Assembly (NCBI RefSeq): GCF_012274275.1
Contig: NZ_JAANZA010000001.1
Location: 372,001-436,000, forward strand
Direction of reading: 5' to 3'
Length of the DNA: 64,000 bases
Origin: Cryobacterium sp. BB307
Lineage (GTDB): Bacteria; Actinomycetota; Actinomycetes; Actinomycetales; Microbacteriaceae
This document shows positions 32,606-43,684 of this stretch, piece after piece (within the stretch, counting starts at the first letter, position 1; every line of letters starts with the position of its first letter). Under the pieces are notes generated by a model that did not search any database, was not told the origin of the DNA, and saw only the letters and a list, made by a program, of their open reading frames with translations. Made by a program: the position numbers and the translations under genes.

Positions 32606-33418
32606 ATGCTGAAGCGGGTCGCTGAAGGCGTTCTCGTTCACGAGAGCGAATTCATCCAGAGCAACGCCGTTGTCGTGCAGGGGTCCGGGGATGGGGTCTT
32701 GCTCATCGACCCCGGCATAACGAGCGCCGAACTGGTCGACATCGCGAAGGACCTTCGCGAGTCGGGCCAGAGCGTCGTGGCAGGCTTTTCGACGCATCCG
32801 GATTGGGACCACGTGCTCTGGCACGCGGACTTGGGTGACGCGCCCCGGTACGGCACAGCCCGCTGCGCGGCCTCCATGCGCGAGCTGCTGGCGCACGCGG
32901 ACTGGGAGGCCCGCGTCGCCGAGGGGCTGCCGCCGGAGTACGCCGAGGACATCCCGATGGAGCTGCTCGGGCTCATCACCGGCCTGCCCGCCGAAGCCGA
33001 GCGGATTGAATGGGATGGTCCCACAGTGCGGATCATCGAGCACCGGGCCCACGCCCCAGGTCATGCGGCGCTGCTGATCGAGGAGCGTGGGGTTCTCGTC
33101 GCCGGCGACATGCTTTCGGACATCCTGATGCCGTTCCTGGATCTGGATGCCGCCGATCCGATCGAGGACTACCTTGCTGCGCTGCGGCTGTTCGAGAGCG
33201 TGGCCGACGACGTTGTTGTCGTCGTCCCCGGTCACGGTTCGGTCGGCGGAGCGCAACAGCTGCGAGAGCGGATCAAACAGGATCGCGCGTACGCGGAGGC
33301 CCTGCGGGACGGCGGTGTCATCGACGACGTGCGGGTCGGTCCTTCGGCGCCGTTGAATTGGCTGCCGGAAGTGCATCAATGGCAGCTTGAGCGGCTCGGG
33401 ATCAGTGGCGCCGAATGA
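32606..33418 (+). CDS. MBL-fold metallo-hydrolase
   Basis: The protein has 270 residues. Metal ligands appear as STHPDWDHVLWH (an HxxxDH variant: the first histidine is followed by PDWDH), the later histidine in APGHAALL, the bridging aspartate in VLVAGDMLSD and the last histidine in VVVPGHGSVGG. The substrate cannot be told. GGAAGG precedes the ATG. The 3' end overlaps the opposing aidB gene by 17 bases. Confidence 0.85.
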   Translation: MLKRVAEGVLVHESEFIQSNAVVVQGSGDGVLLIDPGITSAELVDIAKDLRESGQSVVAGFSTHPDWDHVLWHADLGDAPRYGTARCAASMRELLAHADWEARVAEGLPPEYAEDIPMELLGLITGLPAEAERIEWDGPTVRIIEHRAHAPGHAALLIEERGVLVAGDMLSDILMPFLDLDAADPIEDYLAALRLFESVADDVVVVVPGHGSVGGAQQLRERIKQDRAYAEALRDGGVIDDVRVGPSAPLNWLPEVHQWQLERLGISGAE

Positions 33419-35006
33419 TGCCCTCAAGGTCGGCGCGCGCGGGCAGCACCCCGTAGAGGCTGCCGCGGTCGTCGCCCAGCCGTGCCGCGACGAACGTGTG
33501 TGACACGGCCGCGGGGGCGTGCCGGAGCAGCAGTGACGCCTGCAGGGCGAGCGCCAGCTGCTCAACCAGCTGGCGTGCCTGGCGCTGCGCGTCATCCGGT
33601 GCCCGCAGCATCCGCTTGGTCGCCTCGACGTGCGCATCGAACACCGGATGCGCGCCGCGCGCGAGGTCCACCTCGTCGAAGAACGCGTCAACGCTCTGCG
33701 GCTCGCGCTCGATCGCACGCAGGACGTCGAGCGCGATGACGTTGCCGCTGCCCTCCCAGATCGCCATCACCGGCTGCTCGCGGTAGCGGCGGCCGAGCGG
33801 GAAGCCCTCGGTGTAACCGTTGCCGCCGAGGCACTCCATGGCCTCGTAGGCATGCCCGGGTCCGCGCTTGCAGATCCAGTACTTCGACACCGCGGTGGCG
33901 AGCCGGCGGAAGGCGTGCTCGGCGTCATCCGCATCGTCGTCGTGCGCTCGCGCGAGCCGCAGCGCGGTCGCGGTGGCCGCCTCCGACTCGAGGGCGAGGT
34001 CGGCGAGCACAGCGGTCATCGCCGGCTGGTCGACGAGCTTCGCGCCGAAGGCGCTGCGGTGTCGTGCATGCCACAGCGCCTCGGCCACCGACTGCCGCAT
34101 GCCGGCCGCCGTGCCGAACACGCAGTCCAGGCGGGTGCGCGCGACCATCTCGATGATGGTGCGGACCCCGCGACCCTCCTCGCCGAGCAAGTGGCCGACA
34201 GTGCCGTCGAACTCGACCTCGCTCGACGCGTTGGAGCGGTTGCCGACCTTGTCCTTGAGCCGCTGGATGCGGAACGTATTCCGGCTGCCGTCGTCGAGCA
34301 TCCGGGGCAGCAGGAAGCAGCTCAGTCCGGCCGTCGATTGCGCGAGCACCAGGAATGCGTCCGACATCGGCGCGCTGCAGAACCACTTGTGGCCGGTGAG
34401 GCGCCAGCTGCCGTCGCCCGCGTCGATCGCGCGGGTGGTGTTGGCGCGCACGTCCGAGCCGCCCTGCTTCTCCGTCATCGCCATCCCGAACAGGGCGGAT
34501 GCCTTCGGCTGGCCGAGCGCGCCGTCGTAGTCGCGGCTCAACAGCCTCGGCAGCCACTTCGTTTCGAGCTCCGGGGAGGCGGCGAGCGCCGGCACCGCCG
34601 AGTGGGTCATCGAGATCGGGCACGCGTGGCCGGGCTCGACCTGGGCGAACAGCATGAAGGTGGCGGCGCGCGCGACGTTCGCGCCGGGACGGGGCTCTGC
34701 CCACGCGCTCGTGTGCGCGCCGGATGCCGCGGCCGCCGCGATCACCCGGTGATACGACTCGTCGTACTCCACCTCATCGACGCGATTGCCCCACCGGTCG
34801 TGGGTGTGCAGCACCGGCGCGTGGGTGTTCGCGCGCTCCGCGTCCGCCTGGAATGACGCGCTGCCGACCAGTCGTCCGACCTCGTGCAGGTCGTCTTGCG
34901 CCCAAGCGGCGTCGTAGCGTGCGACCCCCTCGACGAGGGGACCGTTGAGCCCGAACTCGTCGACGTCGACGCGCGGCGGCGGCTGGTTGAGGGTCTCATG
35001 CGTCAT
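33402..35006 (-). CDS. aidB: AidB-like acyl-CoA dehydrogenase
   Basis: The protein has 534 residues, the length of AidB. Features are WAEPRPGANVARAATFMLF, PISMTHSAVPAL, FGMAMTEKQGGSDVRANTTRA, the flavin loop TGHKWFCSAPMSDAFLVLAQ and YEAMECLGGNGYTEGFPLGRRYREQPVMAIWEGSGNV. AidB is an FAD protein induced by alkylation damage in E. coli that binds DNA; a role in isovaleryl-CoA-type oxidation is an alternative. TACGGT (35013-35018, minus strand) lies six bases before the ATG. Confidence 0.88.
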   Translation of the reverse strand: MTHETLNQPPPRVDVDEFGLNGPLVEGVARYDAAWAQDDLHEVGRLVGSASFQADAERANTHAPVLHTHDRWGNRVDEVEYDESYHRVIAAAAASGAHTSAWAEPRPGANVARAATFMLFAQVEPGHACPISMTHSAVPALAASPELETKWLPRLLSRDYDGALGQPKASALFGMAMTEKQGGSDVRANTTRAIDAGDGSWRLTGHKWFCSAPMSDAFLVLAQSTAGLSCFLLPRMLDDGSRNTFRIQRLKDKVGNRSNASSEVEFDGTVGHLLGEEGRGVRTIIEMVARTRLDCVFGTAAGMRQSVAEALWHARHRSAFGAKLVDQPAMTAVLADLALESEAATATALRLARAHDDDADDAEHAFRRLATAVSKYWICKRGPGHAYEAMECLGGNGYTEGFPLGRRYREQPVMAIWEGSGNVIALDVLRAIEREPQSVDAFFDEVDLARGAHPVFDAHVEATKRMLRAPDDAQRQARQLVEQLALALQASLLLRHAPAAVSHTFVAARLGDDRGSLYGVLPARADLEGIIRRH

Positions 35007-35027
35007 GGAATGACCGTAAACCCGAGC

Positions 35028-36263
35028 TCAGCCGACGGGACGCAGTTCAGCCAGCACCGCGGCGAGCTGGTCCACCGCGAAGTCGAGGTCGCCCCCAGAG
35101 ATCACCAGCGGCGGCGCGATTCGCACCGTGGTCTGGTGGGTGTCCTTCATGAGCACTCCGCGCTCCAGCATGCGGGCGCAGACATCGCGTCCCGACCCGT
35201 ACGCAGGGTCGATGTCGACGCCCGCCCAGAGTCCGGCTCCGCGCACCGCGGTGACGCCAGCGCCCACCAGTCCCGCGAGGCGCGCGTGCAGGTGTTCGCC
35301 GAGCGTGCGCGACCGCTCCTGGTACTCGCCCGTGCGCAGCATCCGGATCACCGCGCGACCGACGGCAGCCGCGAACGGGTTGCCCCCGAAGGTCGACCCG
35401 TGTTCCCCAGGGTTCAGCACGCCGAGCACGTCCCGGTTGCCGACCACCGCAGACAGCGGCACGATGCCGCCACCAAGTGCCTTGCCGAGCAGGTACAGGT
35501 CGGGCACGACGCCCTCGTTGTCGCACTGGAAGGTCGCGCCGGTGCGGCCCAGCCCGGTCTGAATCTCGTCGGCGATGAACAGCACGTTCCTGCGGGTGGT
35601 CAGCTCGCGCACCGCCCCAAGGTAGCCGGCCGGCGGCACTATGACCCCGGCCTCGCCTTGGATCGGCTCGAGCAGCACGGCGACGGTCTCATCGTCGATC
35701 GACGCCTCAAGCGCCGTGAGGTCGCCGAACGGCACCGACCGGAAGCCGGGCGTGAACGGTCCGAAGTCCCTCCGGGCGACCGGGTCGGTGGAGAAACTGA
35801 CAATGGAGATCGTGCGGCCGTGGAAGTTGCCGTCCGCCACGACGATGTTGGCGTTGCCCTCAGGCACGCCCTTCACCCGGTATCCCCACGCGCGAGCCAC
35901 CTTGATCGCGGACTCGACCGCTTCCGCCCCGGTGTTCATCGGCAGCACCAGGTCCTTGCCTGCGAGCTCAGCGAGTTCGGCGACGAACGGTCCGAGCTGG
36001 TCGTTGTGGAACGCCCGACTGGTCAGCGTGATCCGCTCCAGTTGCGCCCGGGCGGCGTCCAGCAGCATCCGGTTGCCATGCCCGAAGTTCACGGCCGAGT
36101 AGGCGGCCAAGCAGTCGAGGTAGCGGTTGCCCTCGATGTCGGTCACCCACGCACCGTCACCGGAGGCGACCACCACCGGCAGCGGATGGTAGTTCTGGGC
36201 GATGTGCTCTTGTTCGGCGGCGATCGCCGCCGCGGTCAGCGCCGAAGTTCCAGCGTGCAGCAC
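35028..36263 (-). CDS. rocD: Ornithine aminotransferase
   Basis: The protein has 411 residues, class III PLP aminotransferase. It has the NYHPLPVVVASGDGAWVTDIEGNRYLDCLAAYSAVNFGH start, MNTGAEAVESAIKVARAW, LFIADEIQTGLGRTG and the PLP lysine in LYLLGKALGGG, all close to RocD. It converts ornithine to glutamate semialdehyde. The likely start is GTG at 36263, inside the ddaH-like gene (28-base overlap), so the two are coupled. It likely receives ornithine from the neighbouring hydrolase. Confidence 0.92.
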   Translation of the reverse strand: MLHAGTSALTAAAIAAEQEHIAQNYHPLPVVVASGDGAWVTDIEGNRYLDCLAAYSAVNFGHGNRMLLDAARAQLERITLTSRAFHNDQLGPFVAELAELAGKDLVLPMNTGAEAVESAIKVARAWGYRVKGVPEGNANIVVADGNFHGRTISIVSFSTDPVARRDFGPFTPGFRSVPFGDLTALEASIDDETVAVLLEPIQGEAGVIVPPAGYLGAVRELTTRRNVLFIADEIQTGLGRTGATFQCDNEGVVPDLYLLGKALGGGIVPLSAVVGNRDVLGVLNPGEHGSTFGGNPFAAAVGRAVIRMLRTGEYQERSRTLGEHLHARLAGLVGAGVTAVRGAGLWAGVDIDPAYGSGRDVCARMLERGVLMKDTHQTTVRIAPPLVISGGDLDFAVDQLAAVLAELRPVG

Positions 36264-37096
36264 TTGACGCCGCCTCCTCCGAGCAGGAGCTCGGACAGGT
36301 CGACGCCGATCGGGTTGTACCCGCGCTCGCGCAACTGCCGCTCGAAGTCCTTCGCGCGCGACGCGATCACGATGTTGTACCCGTCCGAGTACGAGTTGAG
36401 TCCGAGGACGGATGCGTCCTCCTCGTTCACTTCGATGGCATCCGGGAACCGCTCGCGCAGCACCGCGAGCCCCTCCTCGTTGAACGCCGACGGCAGGTAG
36501 GCGATGTTCTGCGCTCCGCCCTCGATCGGCTCGGGATCGAGCACCGCGATCGCGGTGTCGAGGTGGTAGAAGTTCGGGTTCACGAGTTCGAGGCTGACCA
36601 CCTCGCGCCCGAAGATCCGCTCGACCTCGCGATGGCTGGCCGTGTCGCTGCGGAAGCCGGTGCCGGCCAGGATCACATCGCCGACGAGCAGGAAGTCGCC
36701 CTCGCCCTCGTTGGTGTGCTCTGGCTCTCGCACGTCGAAACCGTTGTCGCGGAACCAGTCCATGTAGGCGGGACCCTCCGGGCCACGCTGCTCGTACCGG
36801 AACTTGGCACCGTAGGCGATGCCGTCGATCACGAAGCCGCCGTTCGCGGCGTAGACCATGTCGGGCAGAGAGTCGATCGGGTCGATCAGGCGAACGTCGA
36901 AACCGAGCTCGAGGTAGGTGTTGTACAGCACCTCCCACTGCCGCACCGCCAGCGATGTGTCGGTGGGCTGCTCGGGGTGCATCCACGGGTTGATGCGGTA
37001 GTTCACGGTGAAGAAGTCCGGGCGGCACATCAGGATGGTGCGCTCGGTGGCCTTGCGGGCTGCCGGGTTGGCAAGGTTCGCGGTCTGGGTCGTCAT
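36236..37096 (-). CDS. DDAH/ArgZ-type guanidino hydrolase (annotated dimethylargininase)
   Basis: The protein has 286 residues of the amidinotransferase fold. Landmarks are MCRPDFFTVNYRINPWM, PDMVYAANGGFV, the histidine in FYHLDTAI and the catalytic cysteine in GGGGVKCCTLELR at the C-terminus. From memory the pattern MCxPDxxxVxYxINPWM with FYHLDT matches ArgZ/AgrE arginine dihydrolases (arginine to ornithine, ammonia and CO2) as well as DDAH. Coupling to rocD favours arginine as substrate. The same gene order, with an Lrp gene opposite, occurs at the rocD locus of Mycobacterium tuberculosis. Confidence 0.85.
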   Translation of the reverse strand: MTTQTANLANPAARKATERTILMCRPDFFTVNYRINPWMHPEQPTDTSLAVRQWEVLYNTYLELGFDVRLIDPIDSLPDMVYAANGGFVIDGIAYGAKFRYEQRGPEGPAYMDWFRDNGFDVREPEHTNEGEGDFLLVGDVILAGTGFRSDTASHREVERIFGREVVSLELVNPNFYHLDTAIAVLDPEPIEGGAQNIAYLPSAFNEEGLAVLRERFPDAIEVNEEDASVLGLNSYSDGYNIVIASRAKDFERQLRERGYNPIGVDLSELLLGGGGVKCCTLELRR

Positions 37097-37298
37097 CTCT
37101 TGTCCTCGGGCTCAGTGATTGGGCGGACTAGGTCGCTCGTTCGAGCCCCGCGGGTCGGGACGCCTTAACCAGTCTCCCACGCTCTTTATCCACGTTTCCT
37201 GTCGAGTCGAGCAGGATTCACGCGTTGTGGGGCAGCCGGGTGCAAGAATCACCCGATTTGCGGCATCCGGATACTGGCCGCCACCTCCCGCGCGGCCA

Positions 37299-37304
37299 TA
37301 CCCT
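37299..37304 (+). promoter_or_regulatory. Leaderless -10 of the Lrp gene
   Basis: TACCCT lies six bases before the ATG at 37311, the spacing seen at about twenty other genes in this window. Confidence 0.45.
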
Positions 37305-37310
37305 TGGGTC

Positions 37311-37751
37311 ATGGACAGTCTCGACTACGGCATCATCGACCTGCTCCGCCAGAACGCACGAGCGGGCTATGGCGACATCGGGGAGCGGATCGGGCTCTCG
37401 GCGTCCGCGGTGAAGCGGCGCGTGGACCGGCTGGTCGCGGACAAGGTGATCCGCGGTTTCACCATTCAGGTCGACCCAGCCGTCGATGGGATGGGCACGG
37501 AGGCGTACGTCGAACTGTTCTGCCGGGGCACCGTCGCGCCGGAGGAGCTCAGACGGATCCTCGCCGGGGTGCCGGAGGTCGTCGACGCGGGGACCGTCAC
37601 CGGCAGCGCCGACGCGATCGTGCACATGCGCTCGCGGGACATCTCGAGCCTCGAGGTCGCCCTCGAGCGCGTGCGTATCGCCCCCAACGTTGATCACACC
37701 CGCAGCGCGATCGTGCTGTCGAAGCTGATCCACCGGCCATACGAACCCTGA
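37311..37751 (+). CDS. Lrp/AsnC-family regulator, probable regulator of the arginine/ornithine genes
   Basis: The protein has 146 residues: an N-terminal helix-turn-helix (IIDLLRQNARAGYGDIGERIGLSASAVKRRVDRL) and a C-terminal RAM/ACT-like effector domain (GTEAYVELFCRGTVAPEELRRIL, VTGSADAIVHMRSRDISSLE). It is transcribed away from the ddaH-like/rocD operon, the standard layout for an arginine- or ornithine-responsive Lrp regulator. The ATG at 37311 is chosen from the -10 spacing and the domain start. Confidence 0.88.
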   Translation: MDSLDYGIIDLLRQNARAGYGDIGERIGLSASAVKRRVDRLVADKVIRGFTIQVDPAVDGMGTEAYVELFCRGTVAPEELRRILAGVPEVVDAGTVTGSADAIVHMRSRDISSLEVALERVRIAPNVDHTRSAIVLSKLIHRPYEP

Positions 37752-37807
37752 TCCGCCCGCTAGCCGCATCAGGGAACCGCCAAGCGTCCGCGTGAAAGGA
37801 TTGCCGG

Positions 37808-38467
37808 GTGCAGTTCGAATCACCAGCCGACCTTGACGAGCTTCGCGACCTGAGGGATCAACTCAGCCGGTTCCTGCTGGCTTACAAGTTCGGCATCGAC
37901 GAGCTGATGACGAAGATCAACATCCTCAAAGAGGAGTTCGCGGTCAGTCAGGACTACTCGCCGATCGAGCATGTGAACTCGCGGCTGAAGACCGTCGACA
38001 GCATCGTCGACAAGATGCGCCGCAAGGGCTTCGAATTGTCGCTGGAGTCGGTTCGGGACAACGTCACCGACATTGCGGGCATCCGGATCACCTGCGCGTT
38101 CATCGGCGACACCTACCGGGTGGCGGAGATGCTCACCGCGCAGAGCGACATCACGGTGCGCCTGGTGAAGGACTACATCGCCGAGCCCAAGCCGAACGGC
38201 TACCGCAGCCTGCACCTGCTGCTGGAGATCCCGGTCTTCCTGTCCGACCGGGTCGAGATCGTGCCGGTCGAGGTGCAGCTGCGCACGATCGCGATGGACT
38301 TCTGGGCGAGTCTCGAGCACCGGATCTACTACAAGTACGACCGCCACGTGCCGGAGTCGATCCTCGCGGACCTCAGTCGGGCGGCGGAGTCGGCGAGCGA
38401 CCTGGACGCGAAGATGGAGCGACTCCACCTCGACGTGCAGCACCTTCCCGAGCAGCCGGCCGCCTGA
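37808..38467 (+). CDS. Small alarmone synthetase (GTP pyrophosphokinase family)
   Basis: The protein has 219 residues with only the RelA/SpoT synthetase domain: NITDIAGIRI-type VTDIAGIRITCAFIGD, KDYIAEPKPNGYRSLHLLLEIP as the G-loop region, and VEVQLRTIAMDFWASLEHRIYYKY with the catalytic glutamate. No hydrolase, TGS or ACT domain is present, so it makes (p)ppGpp or pGpp without being able to remove it, like YjbM/RelQ. Start GTG at 37808 with AAAGGA upstream. It is followed by a strong terminator. Confidence 0.9.
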   Translation: MQFESPADLDELRDLRDQLSRFLLAYKFGIDELMTKINILKEEFAVSQDYSPIEHVNSRLKTVDSIVDKMRRKGFELSLESVRDNVTDIAGIRITCAFIGDTYRVAEMLTAQSDITVRLVKDYIAEPKPNGYRSLHLLLEIPVFLSDRVEIVPVEVQLRTIAMDFWASLEHRIYYKYDRHVPESILADLSRAAESASDLDAKMERLHLDVQHLPEQPAA

Positions 38468-38481
38468 GCAGACATGCGAAA

Positions 38482-38505
38482 GGCCCGGCAAACGGATGCC
38501 GGGCC
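38482..38505 (+). terminator. Terminator of the alarmone synthetase gene
   Basis: GGCCCGGCA (38482-38490) and TGCCGGGCC (38497-38505) form a 9-bp stem with a 6-base loop, followed by CTTCT. Confidence 0.75.
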
Positions 38506-38543
38506 CTTCTGCCGCTTTCGGGTGAGCGGCGGGTGAGCGCGAG

Positions 38544-39122
38544 TTACGCGGCGAGCGCCTCGTCGACGCGCAGGCTGCGCAGGGCACCGGCCCATGCGAC
38601 GACCTGGTCGACCTGCGTCTGCAGCTCGGGGAGGTGCATCTCGGCGGGCTTCACGGTGGTGAAGTTCTCCACGTCGGTGAACAGCGAGAGGAGCACGTTC
38701 TGGCGCACGTCGGCGATGGCGAGCTCGGCCAGGACCTGGCGCAGGTGCTCGTTGGCGCGCACGCCGCCCATGCTGCCGTAGCTGACGATGCCGGCGGCCT
38801 TGTTGTGCCACTCGGTGCCGACGAAGGAGATGGCGTTGGTGAGCGCGCCCGGGATCGAGTGGTTGTACTCGCCGGTCACGAAGATGTAGCCGTCGAACTC
38901 GCCGATCTTCGACGCGAACTTCTTGGTGTGCTCGTGCTGGTACTGGCCGGCGGCGGCGGGGATCGCCTCGTCGAGCAGCGGGAGGTTGTAGTCGGCGATG
39001 TCGACGAGCTCGAACTCGACGCCGTCGGCCTTCGCGTTGTCCTTGACCCAGTTGCCAACCTGGATGCCGAGGCGTCCGGGGCGGGTGCTTCCGACGATGA
39101 TTCCGATCTTTAGATCTGACAC
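38544..39122 (-). CDS. NADPH-dependent FMN reductase
   Basis: The protein has 192 residues with a flavodoxin-like fold: IGIIVGSTRPGRLGIQVGNW as phosphate loop, FDGYIFVTGEYNHSIPGALTNAISF as flavin loop and AAGIVSYGSMGGVRANEHLRQVL. Relatives reduce quinones, FMN, azo compounds or chromate and guard against quinone stress. GTG at 39122 follows GGAAGG. It faces a MarR gene across three palindromic operators and is thus the probable target of that repressor. Confidence 0.9.
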   Translation of the reverse strand: MSDLKIGIIVGSTRPGRLGIQVGNWVKDNAKADGVEFELVDIADYNLPLLDEAIPAAAGQYQHEHTKKFASKIGEFDGYIFVTGEYNHSIPGALTNAISFVGTEWHNKAAGIVSYGSMGGVRANEHLRQVLAELAIADVRQNVLLSLFTDVENFTTVKPAEMHLPELQTQVDQVVAWAGALRSLRVDEALAA

Positions 39123-39146
39123 GTGTTGCCTTCCTGAAAAGTTCTT

Positions 39147-39222
39147 GGTGACACGTCACCCAAAATTGGTGACGCGTCAACGATACGCTCCACTGGTTGA
39201 CATGTCAACAATGAGCTATGAT
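39147..39222. promoter_or_regulatory. Three palindromic MarR-type operators and promoter
   Basis: GGTGAC-AC-GTCACC (39147-39160), TGACGCGTCA (39170-39179) and GTTGACATGTCAAC (39196-39209) share TGAC-NN-GTCA. The centres are 21 and 28 bases apart. The last one contains TTGACA (39197-39202), and TATGAT (39217-39222) lies eight bases before the MarR ATG, so binding would block both divergent promoters. Confidence 0.7.
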
Positions 39223-39230
39223 GGTGTTCT

Positions 39231-39728
39231 ATGGCCGCTTCACCCCAGATCTCCGAGCAGGAGTGGGCCGTCTGGCGCCGGTTCTATGCCATGCGACGGC
39301 AGCTTGACCGCGCCTTGGAACAGCAGCTGCAGGGCGACTCCGGCATCTCCGGCCCCGACTATGAGATCCTCGTTGCCCTGTTCGACGCCCCGGACCGCAA
39401 GCTTCGCGCGCGTGAGCTCGCGGAGATCATCGGGTGGGAGAAGAGCCGCATCTCGCACCAGGTCAGCCGCATGGAGACTCGCGGCCTCGTCGAGCGCACC
39501 GAGTGCGAAACCGACCTCCGCGGGACCTGGATCGGCATGACCAACGAAGGCAAGCGCACCATCTTCCGCGCCATGCGCAACCACCATGACGCCATCCGCA
39601 GGTTCTTCTTCGACGTGCTCACCGATGAGGAGAAGGAGCTCGTCTCGGCCGCCTCGGGCAAAGTGCTGGATGCGATCAACCCAGCTGCGTGCGAAGTGGC
39701 GGAATCAATCGAGGCTCGGCGCGCCTAG
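39231..39728 (+). CDS. MarR-family transcriptional regulator
   Basis: The protein has 165 residues: ISGPDYEILVALFDAPDRKLRARELAEIIGWEKSRISHQVSRMETRGLVER forms the winged helix, with the wing TECETDLRGTWIGMTNEG. It contains a cysteine in the wing (ECE) and one near the C-terminus, which could sense oxidants or quinones, but this is speculative. It is divergent from the FMN reductase, with shared palindromic operators. Confidence 0.88.
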   Translation: MAASPQISEQEWAVWRRFYAMRRQLDRALEQQLQGDSGISGPDYEILVALFDAPDRKLRARELAEIIGWEKSRISHQVSRMETRGLVERTECETDLRGTWIGMTNEGKRTIFRAMRNHHDAIRRFFFDVLTDEEKELVSAASGKVLDAINPAACEVAESIEARRA

Positions 39729-39748
39729 CCTCGGCTTGTGCCCAGTGG

Positions 39749-40297
39749 CTATTCCCACTCGCTGGGCGCAGGCACCTTGGTCGACGGCAGTGCGACCTTC
39801 TGTCCCCAGCGCAGGATCCACTCGGGCACCTCGAGTTCGTGCGGCGCCACGCCGATGAGCTCGATCAGGTCGTCCATCGGCACCAGCCCGCCGCTCTTCT
39901 TCAGGAAGCGGCCCCGGATGAACATCCGAGCGTAGATCTCGCCGTCGACCACGAACCGCTGCTCGAGGTACACCGCGCGGTCATCGTAGCCGAGGAATCG
40001 GCTCTCGACGGTGAACTTCTGCCACAGGTCGAGTGACTTCCGGTAGGAGATCGTCGTCGCGACCACCACCGGGTACCAGCCGCGCGCGGTCATCGCCTTG
40101 TACAGGCCGGCGCGGCGCAGCAGATCGAAGCGGCCGAGGTCGGCGATAGACAGATAGCGGCCGTTGTTGAGGTGCCGGTACATATCGATGTCGGTGGGCA
40201 GCACCCGGAATTCGGTCGATGACACATCGAACGGTCCCTGCGTCGCGCCGCGCGGCTTGATCAGCAGGTGCCAGAGGGTGCGCCAGATCAGGTTCAC
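39749..40297 (-). CDS. Acyl-CoA thioesterase-like hotdog protein
   Basis: The protein has 182 residues with a hotdog fold of the 4-hydroxybenzoyl-CoA thioesterase type: FRVLPTDIDMYRHLNNGRYLSIADLGRFDLL holds the active-site aspartate and HLNN motif, then VVVATTISYRKSLDLWQKFTVESRF and EIYARMFIRGRFLKKSGG. It probably hydrolyses an acyl-CoA; the substrate is unknown. Start GTG at 40297, with TAGATT (40305-40310, minus strand) seven bases upstream. Confidence 0.82.
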   Translation of the reverse strand: MNLIWRTLWHLLIKPRGATQGPFDVSSTEFRVLPTDIDMYRHLNNGRYLSIADLGRFDLLRRAGLYKAMTARGWYPVVVATTISYRKSLDLWQKFTVESRFLGYDDRAVYLEQRFVVDGEIYARMFIRGRFLKKSGGLVPMDDLIELIGVAPHELEVPEWILRWGQKVALPSTKVPAPSEWE

Positions 40298-40393
40298 GAA
40301 GCGAAATCTAGCGGTGGACTCAAGCGCGGCGACATCCGGCTGGCGGAAACCTACAAGGACAGCGCGATGACGGCATCGCCAGCGCCACGCAAA

Positions 40394-40434
40394 CGACGAG
40401 CGCGGACCGTTCGGGTCGCGGTCCGCGCTCGTCG
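40394..40434 (-). terminator. Terminator of the aceA-aceB operon
   Basis: CGACGAGCGCGGACC (40394-40408) and its exact complement (40420-40434) form a perfect 15-bp stem with an 11-base loop, just past the aceB stop. Confidence 0.8.
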
Positions 40435-40439
40435 CTGAT

Positions 40440-42062
<1,623 letters not shown>

Positions 42063-42093
42063 TGCTTCATTCCTTTGCTGATCCTGCTGCGAT

Positions 42094-43386
<1,293 letters not shown>

Positions 43387-43684
43387 CGGTGCCTCCGGTA
43401 GATCGTCCATGGCCCGTGACTCGGGCCCGTGACACCACTCTCAGGGCAAGAGAGCCGGTTCTGCGCGCTCCTGACGATAGAAATTCGCCTGTTTTTCTGC
43501 AGTTCGGAAATGTGTCGTGACGACGGTCAAACGGAGGATTTGAGCGCATCAGCCCGCCATTCGCTTCGGATTCCGTAGCCGCGAGACAAAATGACAATCA
43601 ATCCCGTTGCGGTTCTACCGGAACTCCGCTTGACTACAGACAACCCGCGTCCCATCGTTGTGAGCCCGGAGGCCTGAAGCCGAA
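43387..43684. promoter_or_regulatory. Shared control region of aceA and the pot-like operon
   Basis: A 298-base gap without a gene. It has a direct repeat GGCCCGTGAC (43414-43423 region, twice within about 13 bases), an AT-richer block with TTTTTCTGCAGTTCGGAAA (43492-43510) and two TTGAC(T/A)-like words. Read on the minus strand the AT-rich block contains GAACTGCAGAAA, which loosely recalls the corynebacterial RamB box. A TTTTCTG word also precedes the RamB-like gene (51120-51126). Confidence 0.35.
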
